Of a stretch of DNA of 64,000 nucleotides, positions 1-9,054 are shown piece by piece; within the stretch, counting starts at the first letter, position 1, and every line of letters begins with the position of its first letter. Position numbers and translations under genes: made by a program. The DNA comes from Robinsoniella peoriensis (GTDB lineage: Bacteria; Bacillota; Clostridia; Lachnospirales; Lachnospiraceae): assembly GCF_042680125.1 (NCBI RefSeq), contig NZ_JBHTNY010000001.1; one strand, written 5' to 3'. The notes beneath the pieces were generated by a model that was not told the DNA's origin, searched no databases, and saw nothing but the letters and a program-made list of their open reading frames with translations.

Positions 1-2
1 AA

Positions 3-3000
3 TCATTGCAGGACGCGGGATTTAAAAAGTTAATCATTACGGCAAAGCATCATGATGGATTTTGTATATGGAGAAGTAAATATACGGAGCATGATCTGGA
101 AAGTACTGATTATGAGGGGGACGTGCTGAAAGAAATTTCAGCGGCATGTACAAAATACGATATGGATATGGGATTATATTTATCACCATGGGATGTAAAT
201 AATCCATCATACGGATATCGTGACGAACAGGGGAATCCAACGGATAAAGAGCATGACTTTTTAGATTATAATGAGTATTATAATAATCAGCTCCAGGAGA
301 TTCTGGGTAATAACGAATATGGTAATGACGGACATTTCGTAGAAGTGTGGATGGACGGAGCTAAAGGCAGCGGCTCAATGGCTCAGGATTATGATTTTGA
401 TTTATGGTTTGATACAATCCAGAAAAATGAAGGAGTTGCATCTAAAAATTTTGAATCTGATTGTATGTTATTTGGTGCACAATCCCGCACAACAGTACGC
501 TGGATCGGGAACGAAAGCGGCTTTGCCAACGAAGAGACCTGGTCGAAATCAAGAGTGGATAAGGAGAGAGATACCATTGACAGCAGGCAGGTAGGGGGAG
601 CAACCTCCGGATACCATGACGGCAATCAATGGACAGTTCCGGAAGTAGATGCAAAGATTACATCGGGCTGGTTCTGGGGACCGGGTAAGAAGACACCGCT
701 CAGTCTGGAACAGCTTTCCAATATGTATTTCGATTCTGTTGGACATGGTGCGGTTCTGTTATTAAATGTACCGCCGAACAGAGAAGGAACCATAGATCAG
801 ACTATATTAGACAGGGTTTCTGAATTCGGATCGAATATCAATGAGACGTTTAAGAAGAATTTAGCTGCACAGGAAGGTGTAACTATTTCTGCATCATCGG
901 TAAGGGGCGATGATATTGCATATTCACCGGATAATCTAAAAGATAATAATGATGATACCTATTGGACCATGAATGATGGTTCCACTACAGGTTCCATAAC
1001 GATAGACCTTGGATCAACCAAAACATTTGATGTGGTATCCATAGAAGAAGCGATTAAGCTGGGACAGCGGGTTTCTTCCTTTACCGTGGAATACCAGAAC
1101 CAGGGCGGAGAATGGAAAAAGTTTGCAGAAGGGACTACAATCGGTCCGAAAAAACTCTGCCGGAAAACTCCTGTAAAAGCAGATAAGGTACGCATTAATA
1201 TAACCGGCTCTTATGCAGTTCCTGTAATCAGTGAAGTCGGAATCTATAAAGCATCCCAGGGCTTTGAAATCGGACAGGCAATCCCGGATGGCCTGGATAA
1301 CATCGATATCAAAGATACGGATACAACAGATGGCATCGGATTTGAAATCGGAAACGGATGGACCCAGGAAACCGGTTCCCAGTACACAAATGGTACAAAT
1401 ATGTGGGCAAATCCAAATGCTGAGTTAACGCTTAAGTTTAAAGGCACAAAAGCGTGGCTTTTAGGAACACAGGACCCGAATCATGGAACAGCAGATTTGT
1501 ATATTGACGGTGCTGCAGAGCCTGTTACAATTAACACAAATGCATCCAAGAGGGCAGTGGGACAGGTCTTATATGAAACACCTGATTTAGAGGATGGACA
1601 GCATACGATCAGACTGGTAGTAAAAAACAAGGCAATCGGACTGGAAGCGGCATTAGCATTAAATAATGGCGGTAAAGGAATGTTCGAATTAGAACAGACT
1701 GCCTATACGGTGCCGGAAGATACGGAAAATGCCTTTGTTGTAAAACGTATCGGCGGTTCTAAAGGCAGGGCAACCGTTCTGTTCCAGGATAACCCGGGAA
1801 CGGCAGTGCAAAGTGAATACATACCTACAGAGGGAATTGAACTGGTATTTGAAGAAGGGGAAACAGAAAAAACAGCTCATGTAACGACAAAACGCCAGAC
1901 CTTAAATACCGGTGATCTTTACTTCAGCGTTGACCTGGTAGAGCCATCCGATGGCGCGGTACTAGGATTTAAGCCTTCTGCCCGTGTAACAATCACAGAT
2001 GCTGATAAGATCACAAAAGATATGGTATCAGAACTGATTGCTTCTACTGATTCGCTGGTAAGTGCATACTACAAGGAAGACAGCTGGAATGCAATGATGG
2101 ATGCGAAAAAAGAAGCTCAAAAGGTTGTGGATAATGAAAGTGCAACCGGAGTTGCAATCACAAATGCATATAATAATCTGAAAGCAGCGATTGACGGACT
2201 GGTGTCCAGAGATCCATATACAGAAGAAGATCCGTTTGCCTTCCCGGCATATAAAGATCAGTCGAAGCTTCTGGAAGCAGAATTTTTTGCCCTGGATCCG
2301 ATTGAAGGGGATAAATATGTAAGAATTACAGAAAGTGACCAGGCAAGCAACGGAAAAGAAGTAAACTGGTTCGAACCTGGAAATAAGATTATTCTTCATT
2401 ATACAGCTGAAAAAGCAGGTACCTACAATCTGGAAGCTACCTATCGAAGCGGCAGGGCACAGAACAATCCAAATGCCTTTGTCTGGAGTGGTGAAAAGAT
2501 TGAAAGCGGCAGCCAGGATGTATACGGTGAAGAGGGAGCCACAGAATATCACAAAGTGGTACTTCCGATTAAGATTACAGAAGCAGGTGCTGGAACCCTT
2601 ATCTTTACAGCGGATGCAAAAGCAGGACCGGTAATTGATAAGTTCGAGATTACACCAAATGAAATTGACTACGTTAAGTTCCAGATAGATGCATCAGCAG
2701 GAGAACGCGGAAGTATCACTGATGCAGGTGATAATGAGGTTTATCAGGGAACAGATAAGAAGTTTGTGATCACACCAGAGGCTAATTACAAAATTGATGA
2801 TGTATTAGTAAATGGCGAATCGGTGAAAGACCAGTTAGTGGTTGAAGATGAAGCAGCAAATTCATATTCTTATACTTTTGTAAATGTTCAAGCAAACAGC
2901 ACCATTGAAGCTTCCTTTGTATTTGACCATTATACAGAAGCTCTGCCATTTGCATTCCCTTCCGATGAAAGCACAGCTAATTTAGAAGCGGAGCACTTTA

Positions 3001-5750
3001 CATTGTATCCGGTGAATACGGATAAATATGTAAGAATTTCCGATAACGAGAATGCAAGCAATAAAAAAGAAATCAACTGGTTTGAACCAGGAAATGTAAT
3101 TAAACTTCCGTTCACCGCAGCTCAGGCAGGTACCTATACACTCACCGCAACTTACAGAAGCGGAAGAAACTCCTCAGCACCAAATGCATTTGTATGGAGC
3201 GGTACCAACGTAGTAAGCGGCAGCCAGGACGTATCCGGACCGGATGCAAATGTATATAAAACAGTAGCACTTCCAATTGTAGTGACGAAAGCAGGTGCAG
3301 GTGAACTGGTATTTACAGCAGATGCAAAAGCAGGCCCGGTAATCGATAAGTTCGATGTACAGTTTACAGCTCCGGCTGCACCGGTAGAAAGTGTAGAACT
3401 GGATAAGACCAGTGCAACACTGACCCAGGTGGGAGAGACCCTGCAGTTAACTGCAACGGTAGCACCTGAAAATGCAACGAATAAAAACGTAACCTGGGAG
3501 TCATCCAATCCAGAGGCAGCAACGGTAGATGAAAACGGACTGGTAACAGCAGTTGCAACCGGAACGGCTAATATTACCGTAACCACCGAAGACGGAAATA
3601 AGACAGCGTCCTGTGAAGTTACAGTAGGGCTTCGGGTAACCGGAATTGCCTTTGACGTAACCGAAAAAACCTTAACGGCTTCAGGAGAAACATTCCAGTT
3701 AAATCCTGTATTTACACCGCAGGATGCAATGAACAAAGAATTAACCTGGAGATCTACAAATGAAAGTGCAGCAACAGTAGATCAGAGTGGTCTGGTTACA
3801 GCAGCAGCAAATGGAAATACAGAAATCGTAGCCATTACAAAAGATGGCGGCTATGTGGCTGCATGCAGAGTAAATGTAGAAATACCAGTGAGAGCAGAAA
3901 GTGTATCGCTGGATCGTACAACTGCAGAAATCACAACAGAAAATGGAAATATCCAGTTGACAGCAACCGTTAATCCGGAGAATGCCACCAACAAAAATGT
4001 AAGCTGGGTATCTTCTGATCCGGATATCGCGTCAGTTGATGGAAATGGTCTGGTTACCGCAGTTTCGGATGGGCCGGCAACGATTACCGTTACTACGGAA
4101 GATGGCGGATTCACCGCAGTATGTGAAGTTACCGTAGCAATTGTACCAGAGGTTATTCCGGTAGAAGGTATTACAATGGATATTACGGAACACACCATGC
4201 AGAAAGCAGGCGAAATACTGCAGTTAAAACCGCAGGTTCAGCCGTCTAATGCAAGCAATCAGAAAATAACTTATAATTCCTCCAATCCGGAGGCAGCAAC
4301 CGTTGATGAAAATGGCTGTGTATCAGCAATTGCAAATGGTGATGCAGTGATAACGGCAACAACAGAGGATGGCGGATTTGAAGCAGTCTGCACCATTAAG
4401 GTAGCCATTCCGGTTGGAGTTACAGAGCTTATCTTAGATAAGAAAGAAGCAACCCTGACAAAAGCAGGAGAGACGTTAGAATTACACGAAACAGTAATGC
4501 CGGAAAATGCAACCAATAAAAATGTAACCTGGATATCTACGATGCCGGAAGTTGCAGATGTAGATCAGGGTGTGGTAACTGCAGCAGCAGATGGAACGAC
4601 TACTATTATTGCATTGACGGAAGACGGGCATTTTACAGCAACCTGCCAGATAACAGTTTCCATTGTGAAACCGGTAACCGGAATCTCCTTAAAGGAAACT
4701 CATTTAAAATTCAGCAAAGCAGGAGAGACCGCACAGCTGAAAGCAGTCATAGCACCGGAAGATGCCACCAATAAGAATGTTACCTGGACCTCTTCCGATT
4801 CCACAGTGGCAGAAGTGGACAAGAACGGTGTGGTAACTGCAATTGCAGATGGAAAAGCAATTATCACAGTAAAATCAGAGGATGGAGCATTTATGGCATC
4901 CTGTGAGGCAGAGGTTAAGATTGATAAACCTGTAATCTCCGTAACCGGAGTAAGCCTGAATAAAACAAATGCTGTATTATACGGCAAAGGGGCAAGCCTT
5001 CAGCTGAAAGCAGAGGTTTATCCTGAAAATGCAGCAAATAAAAAGGTAACCTGGACGTCTAAGGATAAAAAAGTAGCAAAAGTTGATTCCAATGGAAAAG
5101 TTACGGCTGTATCTAATGGAAAAACGGAAATTATTGTGAAAACAGCAGATGGAAATATTACAGCAAAATGTGCCATTACTGTTAAGGAGGATAATAAACC
5201 GGCAGTCGTAAAACCAGGCAGGGTTACGAATGTAAAAGTCAGCGGTAATGCAACGCATTCAATGAAAGTGACCTGGAATAAAGTAAAAGATGCGGATACT
5301 TACCGGGTATACGTATACAATCAAAAGTTCAAGAAATGGTCAAAGGCAGGAACTACAAATGAAACAGGCATGACAATTAAGAGACTGCCGGTTGGTATGG
5401 AATGCCAGGTCAAAGTTGCAGCAGTAAATAAAGCCGGAAAAGGTGCTTATTCAACTGCAGTAACCACAGCTACAAGGCCAAATAAAGTAACATTAAAGTC
5501 TGTAAAGAAAAATACGGCAGACAGTGTAAAACTTACATTCAAAAATGTAAGAAGCGATGGCTTTGCAGTTTACATGAAAGCAGGCAAGGGAAAATATAAA
5601 AAAGTTGATACAGCAAAAACCACAACAGCCGTTGTAAATAAACTGAAAAAAGGCACAACCTACAGCTTTAAAGTACGTGCGTACGTAAAAGCAGATGGAA
5701 AAACTTTCTATGGAAAATATTCCAATGTAATTACTTATAAAATGAAGTAA
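3..5750 (+). CDS. Alpha-L-fucosidase (GH29), giant multidomain secreted enzyme, 5' truncated by window edge
   Basis: The reading frame is already open at the left edge, so the signal peptide and the start of the GH29 barrel lie outside. Visible order (residues counted from the first in-window TTG at base 6): GH29 catalytic part about 1-285, with the ITAKHHDGF block and VEVWMDG, where D117 is the likely nucleophile; F5/8C-type carbohydrate-binding module about 286-415; another beta-sandwich about 420-555; Calx-beta about 559-666; FIVAR-like helical segment about 669-735; two copies of a CBM-like module (about 755-885 and 992-1120) separated by an InlB/Flg-type bacterial repeat; seven Big_2 immunoglobulin-like repeats about 1125-1727; two FN3-like domains to the end. 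No LPXTG sorting signal is seen; the basic C terminus may bind the wall non-covalently. It should release L-fucose from host or plant glycans outside the cell. The next gene, a fucose mutarotase, agrees. Confidence 0.9.
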   Translation, partial: SLQDAGFKKLIITAKHHDGFCIWRSKYTEHDLESTDYEGDVLKEISAACTKYDMDMGLYLSPWDVNNPSYGYRDEQGNPTDKEHDFLDYNEYYNNQLQEILGNNEYGNDGHFVEVWMDGAKGSGSMAQDYDFDLWFDTIQKNEGVASKNFESDCMLFGAQSRTTVRWIGNESGFANEETWSKSRVDKERDTIDSRQVGGATSGYHDGNQWTVPEVDAKITSGWFWGPGKKTPLSLEQLSNMYFDSVGHGAVLLLNVPPNREGTIDQTILDRVSEFGSNINETFKKNLAAQEGVTISASSVRGDDIAYSPDNLKDNNDDTYWTMNDGSTTGSITIDLGSTKTFDVVSIEEAIKLGQRVSSFTVEYQNQGGEWKKFAEGTTIGPKKLCRKTPVKADKVRINITGSYAVPVISEVGIYKASQGFEIGQAIPDGLDNIDIKDTDTTDGIGFEIGNGWTQETGSQYTNGTNMWANPNAELTLKFKGTKAWLLGTQDPNHGTADLYIDGAAEPVTINTNASKRAVGQVLYETPDLEDGQHTIRLVVKNKAIGLEAALALNNGGKGMFELEQTAYTVPEDTENAFVVKRIGGSKGRATVLFQDNPGTAVQSEYIPTEGIELVFEEGETEKTAHVTTKRQTLNTGDLYFSVDLVEPSDGAVLGFKPSARVTITDADKITKDMVSELIASTDSLVSAYYKEDSWNAMMDAKKEAQKVVDNESATGVAITNAYNNLKAAIDGLVSRDPYTEEDPFAFPAYKDQSKLLEAEFFALDPIEGDKYVRITESDQASNGKEVNWFEPGNKIILHYTAEKAGTYNLEATYRSGRAQNNPNAFVWSGEKIESGSQDVYGEEGATEYHKVVLPIKITEAGAGTLIFTADAKAGPVIDKFEITPNEIDYVKFQIDASAGERGSITDAGDNEVYQGTDKKFVITPEANYKIDDVLVNGESVKDQLVVEDEAANSYSYTFVNVQANSTIEASFVFDHYTEALPFAFPSDESTANLEAEHFTLYPVNTDKYVRISDNENASNKKEINWFEPGNVIKLPFTAAQAGTYTLTATYRSGRNSSAPNAFVWSGTNVVSGSQDVSGPDANVYKTVALPIVVTKAGAGELVFTADAKAGPVIDKFDVQFTAPAAPVESVELDKTSATLTQVGETLQLTATVAPENATNKNVTWESSNPEAATVDENGLVTAVATGTANITVTTEDGNKTASCEVTVGLRVTGIAFDVTEKTLTASGETFQLNPVFTPQDAMNKELTWRSTNESAATVDQSGLVTAAANGNTEIVAITKDGGYVAACRVNVEIPVRAESVSLDRTTAEITTENGNIQLTATVNPENATNKNVSWVSSDPDIASVDGNGLVTAVSDGPATITVTTEDGGFTAVCEVTVAIVPEVIPVEGITMDITEHTMQKAGEILQLKPQVQPSNASNQKITYNSSNPEAATVDENGCVSAIANGDAVITATTEDGGFEAVCTIKVAIPVGVTELILDKKEATLTKAGETLELHETVMPENATNKNVTWISTMPEVADVDQGVVTAAADGTTTIIALTEDGHFTATCQITVSIVKPVTGISLKETHLKFSKAGETAQLKAVIAPEDATNKNVTWTSSDSTVAEVDKNGVVTAIADGKAIITVKSEDGAFMASCEAEVKIDKPVISVTGVSLNKTNAVLYGKGASLQLKAEVYPENAANKKVTWTSKDKKVAKVDSNGKVTAVSNGKTEIIVKTADGNITAKCAITVKEDNKPAVVKPGRVTNVKVSGNATHSMKVTWNKVKDADTYRVYVYNQKFKKWSKAGTTNETGMTIKRLPVGMECQVKVAAVNKAGKGAYSTAVTTATRPNKVTLKSVKKNTADSVKLTFKNVRSDGFAVYMKAGKGKYKKVDTAKTTTAVVNKLKKGTTYSFKVRAYVKADGKTFYGKYSNVITYKMK

Positions 5751-5834
5751 TATCTCTTGAAATTGTTTTCTAACAGTGCAATAATAATAAAGCCATCATG
5801 GAATACGGTGTCTGGAAGTTTATAAAGGTTATAT

Positions 5835-5859
5835 CTGATGCCTGATTATCAGGCATCAG
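5835..5859. promoter_or_regulatory. Perfect 12+1+12 palindrome between fucosidase and fucU
   Basis: CTGATGCCTGAT, one T, then ATCAGGCATCAG form an exact inverted repeat 47 bases before the fucU start. There is no run of T after it, so it may be an operator or an RNA-processing hairpin rather than a classical terminator. Confidence 0.45.
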
Positions 5860-5905
5860 TTGTATCATAAAATTAAATCAACGCATATGTTAGGAGGACA
5901 AACAA

Positions 5906-6346
5906 ATGTTAAAAGGAATACCACAGATTTTATCACCAGAGTTGTTAAAAGTATTATGCGAGATGGGTCACAGTGACCGTCTTGTAATCTCAGACGGGAA
6001 TTTCCCGGCAGAGTCCATGGGAAAAGATGCAATCGTTATCCGGTGTGACGGACATGGCGTACCGGAAATCCTGGACGCAATTTTAAAAGTATTTCCACTG
6101 GATACCTATGTGGATAATCCGGTAAACTTAATGGAAGTAATGCCGGGAGATGATGTAGAGACACCGATCTGGGATACATACAAAGAAATCGTTGCAAAGT
6201 ATGACAGCCGCGGAGATAAAGCCATTGGTAACATTGAGCGTTTTGCGTTTTATGATGAAGCAAAGACGGCTTATGCAATCATTGCAACCAGCGAGAAAGC
6301 TCTTTATGCAAACATTATGCTGCAAAAAGGGGTAGTAGTAGAATAG
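5906..6346 (+). CDS. fucU: L-fucose mutarotase (RbsD/FucU family)
   Basis: 146 residues, the normal length for RbsD/FucU proteins. Interconverts alpha and beta anomers of fucose (or ribose in the RbsD branch) in the cytoplasm so that the next enzyme receives the right anomer. The N-terminal block (IPQILSPELL, then EMGHSDRLVISDGNFP) carries the conserved His-Ser-Asp and Asp-Gly-Asn-Phe-Pro of the family, and the central VMPGDDVETPIWD is typical of FucU. The start ATG follows TTAGGAGG by about 8 bases. It lies directly downstream of the fucosidase, which favours fucose over ribose as substrate. No fucose isomerase or kinase gene is in the window, so the rest of the pathway is elsewhere. Confidence 0.85.
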   Translation: MLKGIPQILSPELLKVLCEMGHSDRLVISDGNFPAESMGKDAIVIRCDGHGVPEILDAILKVFPLDTYVDNPVNLMEVMPGDDVETPIWDTYKEIVAKYDSRGDKAIGNIERFAFYDEAKTAYAIIATSEKALYANIMLQKGVVVE

Positions 6347-6680
6347 AAGAAACAGGTATTTACCTCACCCGCAAACTGTGACTCACAGCGTCCATATAGA
6401 AATTTTAAAACACGCTCTAGAGCTTTGGAAGGTATTCTAAAAAAATACCGGCCAAAGCTCTTATTATATAAGATATTATTACATCCATGTATAAAATTCC
6501 AATTTTTGCAAATATTATTTAGGCAATAATGTGTAAAAAATAACATTCCAGTTAAAAGTTTGTCAAATATATATAAAAAACACCGAAAGTTTTGTGTATT
6601 ATTTAGTGAAATAACTAGACATTATCTGGAAAATGTTTTAAGATAATATTACGGTAAAATATCGTAAAGGAGGCAGGCGT
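6347..6680. other. Intergenic region upstream of the ATP synthase operon
   Basis: Contains a terminator-like hairpin (6419-6461), a copy of a short dispersed motif on the minus strand (about 6392-6416, reading AGCGTGTTTTAAAAT), and AT-rich sequence before the operon's first ribosome binding site. TTGTCA at 6560-6565 is a possible -35 element, but no well-spaced -10 was found, so no promoter is called. Confidence 0.5.
6419..6461 (+). terminator. Hairpin, probable terminator after fucU
   Basis: AGAGCTTTGG pairs with CCAAAGCTCT and, inside it, GGTATT pairs with AATACC, leaving a short loop and a 2-base internal mismatch. The trailing sequence (TATTATATAA) is only weakly T-rich, so efficiency is uncertain. 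Confidence 0.55.
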
Positions 6681-6911
6681 GTGAAATATAAAAAAGATGT
6701 TTTTCGTTCACTGGCGATGATAACTCAGATTGGCATCAGCATGTTGGCCCCCATAATTTTGTGCGTATTTGTTGGATACTGGCTGGATCGGAAATTCGGC
6801 TGGAATACCACGATCGTTCTTCTTATTCTGGGTATCCTTGCCGGTGGACGCAATTGTTACATGCTATTAAAGGATATGGTGAATGCAGGAGGAAAGAAAA
6901 AGGATGATTAA
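6681..6911 (+). CDS. atpZ: AtpZ/AtpI-type small ATP synthase accessory membrane protein
   Basis: 76 residues with two membrane segments separated by a short loop with GYWLDRKFG, a motif typical of AtpZ-like proteins encoded first in bacterial atp operons. GTG start, preceded by AAAGGAGG at about 9 bases. Family members are thought to help c-ring assembly or Mg2+ provision. The 3' end overlaps the next gene by 8 bases, so the two are translationally linked. Confidence 0.8.
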   Translation: MKYKKDVFRSLAMITQIGISMLAPIILCVFVGYWLDRKFGWNTTIVLLILGILAGGRNCYMLLKDMVNAGGKKKDD

Positions 6912-7293
6912 GAAGTTAAATCCTGTATCAAAAGAGCTGATTCTTGGCATTCTAATATGTGGGGTTATATTTCAATTTTCACTAATATGGCTATCCGGTT
7001 CAAAGGTGCTCTATACTACCGGGTTGTGGATCGGAATTGCAATCTCTGTTTTTCTGGCGGTTCATATGAACTGGTCTATTGAAAATGCAGTGGAAATGGA
7101 TGAAAAGGGCGCTGTCAGTCACATGAAAAAAATGTTTATGCTGCGGGCGCTGGTAGTGGTAGTAGTATTTTTTGGCACGTATCTGCTTAAACTGGGAGAT
7201 GTTGTCGCAGTATTTTTGGGGTTATTTGGATTAAAGATAGGAGCTTATCTGCAGCCGGTTCTCCATCGTTTAATTCAAAAAATAAAAAAATAA
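6904..7293 (+). CDS. atpI: ATP synthase subunit I (AtpI-like)
   Basis: 129 residues with four predicted membrane segments and a basic C terminus (LIQKIKK). The ATG at 6904 is chosen over an upstream in-frame ATG at 6883 because AGGAGG (6887-6892) lies just upstream of it. AtpI proteins act as c-ring assembly helpers in the membrane. Identification rests mainly on position between atpZ and atpB and on membrane topology, as these proteins diverge rapidly. Confidence 0.75.
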   Translation: MIKKLNPVSKELILGILICGVIFQFSLIWLSGSKVLYTTGLWIGIAISVFLAVHMNWSIENAVEMDEKGAVSHMKKMFMLRALVVVVVFFGTYLLKLGDVVAVFLGLFGLKIGAYLQPVLHRLIQKIKK

Positions 7294-7312
7294 AGAAAAG
7301 GAAGGTGAGAAC

Positions 7313-8047
7313 GTGGGAAATGCGTATCTTTGTCAGGGCCAGCTGCTGGCTGCGGGCGGTGAGGTAGATTTTATGATTCACGGTCTGTTCAAATACAAAC
7401 TGTTTGGACAGGAATTCTATATCACGACCACCCATGTCAGTATATTGATCGTTATGATCATTCTTCTGGTATTTGCTGTTATAGCAAACCGCAAGATGAA
7501 AAATCCCGATGAGATACCGCGGGGATTTCAGAATGCGGTGGAAATGATTGTAGAGATGCTGGACAAAATGGTACATGGAAGCATGGGAAAATACGCAGGC
7601 AAATTTGCAAATTACATCGGTTCCATATTTTTGTTTATCTTTGTCAGTAATATCTCCGGACTATTTGGCCTCAGGCCGCCCACTGCGGATTATGGTGTTA
7701 CGCTGCCGCTTGGTATTATGACATTTGCTATTATTCAGTACAATAATATCAGATACAATAAGTTTGGTGCACTGACTGGCTTATTTAAGCCACTGCCATT
7801 TTTGTTTCCGATCAATCTGATTGGTGAAATTGCGGTACCATTTTCACTGTCGCTGCGTTTGTTCGGCAATATTTTATCCGGTACCGTAATGATGTCACTG
7901 ATTTATACGCTGCTGGCACCGATTGCAATCGGATGGCCGGGATTTTTACACATCTACTTTGATATTTTTTCCGGCGCAATACAGACCTATGTGTTCTGTA
8001 TGCTGACGATGGTATTCGTAACAGATAAGCTTCCGGGTGAGGCATAG
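7313..8047 (+). CDS. atpB: F-type ATP synthase subunit a
   Basis: 244 residues, polytopic. The essential stator arginine is R182 in the SLRLFGNILSG block of the penultimate helix region; this Arg faces the c-ring carboxylate and forms the ion path. The GTG start is preceded by GAAGGTGAG. Second membrane gene block of the atp operon. Ion specificity is set together with subunit c, which here looks sodium-type. Confidence 0.93.
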   Translation: MGNAYLCQGQLLAAGGEVDFMIHGLFKYKLFGQEFYITTTHVSILIVMIILLVFAVIANRKMKNPDEIPRGFQNAVEMIVEMLDKMVHGSMGKYAGKFANYIGSIFLFIFVSNISGLFGLRPPTADYGVTLPLGIMTFAIIQYNNIRYNKFGALTGLFKPLPFLFPINLIGEIAVPFSLSLRLFGNILSGTVMMSLIYTLLAPIAIGWPGFLHIYFDIFSGAIQTYVFCMLTMVFVTDKLPGEA

Positions 8048-8087
8048 CTCATGCACGATTGGATGGCTATTGTGCAGGGTGGCTATA

Positions 8088-8149
8088 ACGTAAAATCAAT
8101 GATGTAAATTCTATGACGTAAAATTAATGAATTAAAATCAATGACGTAA
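8088..8149. repeat. 14-bp tandem repeat array, about 4.4 units, between atpB and atpE
   Basis: Units read ACGTAAAATCAATG, ATGTAAATTCTATG, ACGTAAAATTAATG, AATTAAAATCAATG and a partial ACGTAA. They fill much of the unusually long 184-base gap between atpB and atpE, inside an otherwise compact operon. No gene is seen in this gap. Function unknown; see findings. Confidence 0.8.
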
Positions 8150-8231
8150 GCAGAGCAGGAATAATGAAAGAGTTTTGAAGTTATCACGCAATAATAAAGA
8201 ATTATAATATAAAGATCAGGAGGATTTCAGA

Positions 8232-8498
8232 ATGAGCAATATAACAAATGAAGGTTTAATTTTAGCGTGTTCCGCAATTGGTGCGGGGTTGGCGATGATC
8301 GCCGGTGTAGGTCCTGGTATTGGACAGGGTATTGCAGCAGGTTACGGTGCAAGTGCGGTAGGAAGAAATCCGGGAGCAAAATCTGACATCACATCTACCA
8401 TGCTTTTAGGACAGGCAGTTGCAGAGACAACCGGTCTTTACGGGTTGGCAATTGCATTTATTTTACTCTTTGCAAATCCGCTTCTTGGAAAGCTTTAA
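8232..8498 (+). CDS. atpE: F-type ATP synthase subunit c, Na+-type
   Basis: 88 residues forming a hairpin of two membrane helices; the polar loop RNPGAKSD is present. The ion-binding set matches the sodium signature known from Ilyobacter tartaricus: Q32 in the first helix and V63, E65, T66, T67 and Y70 in the second. E65 is the ion-carrying carboxylate. Proton-type c subunits lack the Gln and the hydroxylated residue after the Glu. AAGATCAGGAGG precedes the ATG. The encoded rotor ring therefore probably couples Na+ flow to ATP synthesis or hydrolysis. Confidence 0.95.
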   Translation: MSNITNEGLILACSAIGAGLAMIAGVGPGIGQGIAAGYGASAVGRNPGAKSDITSTMLLGQAVAETTGLYGLAIAFILLFANPLLGKL

Positions 8499-8538
8499 GA
8501 GAAATAGGTCTGAATAATAAGCGAAAGGAGGCGAAACC

Positions 8539-9054
8539 TTGGAACGATTATTTAATCTGGACCCGCAGTTGATTCATGACGCGGTGCTGCTTATGATCTC
8601 GATGTTTGTAATGTTTACTTTCCTGTCATATCTGCTGTTTAATCCTGCAAGAAATATGCTGAAAAAGCGTCAGGATAAGATCAAATCAGATATTGACACG
8701 GCTGCACGGGATAAAGAAGATGCGAAAAAGCTTATGGAGGAATACGACAGAAAGCTCAAAGACATCAATAAAGAAGCAGAAGAAATCCTGAGTGCTGCCA
8801 GACAAAAAGCACTGAAGAATGAAGCCAGGATCATAGAAGAGGCGAAGGAAGAGGCTGGCAGAATTATGGCCAGAGCAAATGCCCAGGTGGAACTGGAAAG
8901 AAAGAAAGCGGCAGATGATATGAAGAAAGAAATAATATCCATTGCTTCGCTTATGGCTGGTAAAGTTGTGAAGGCTTCTATCGATATGGAAGTCCAGGAT
9001 TCATTAATAGAGGATACTTTAAAGGAAATAGGTGATCAGACATGGCAAAGTTAG
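8539..9054 (+). CDS. atpF: F-type ATP synthase subunit b
   Basis: 171 residues: one N-terminal membrane helix (about 13-33) followed by a long charged, alanine-rich coiled coil, the usual peripheral stalk layout. TTG start at 8539 with AGGAGG (8526-8531) 7 bases upstream. Its end overlaps atpH by 13 bases, indicating coupled translation of the two stalk subunits. Confidence 0.92.
   Translation: MERLFNLDPQLIHDAVLLMISMFVMFTFLSYLLFNPARNMLKKRQDKIKSDIDTAARDKEDAKKLMEEYDRKLKDINKEAEEILSAARQKALKNEARIIEEAKEEAGRIMARANAQVELERKKAADDMKKEIISIASLMAGKVVKASIDMEVQDSLIEDTLKEIGDQTWQS

Noticed and set aside
3152..4987. Several long minus-strand frames opposite the Big_2 repeats
   Set aside because: Repetitive Ser/Thr/Val-rich frames created by the antisense of Big_2 coding sequence; no ribosome binding sites.
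6560..6565. TTGTCA as -35 of the atp operon promoter
   Set aside because: No -10-like hexamer at the proper distance was found.
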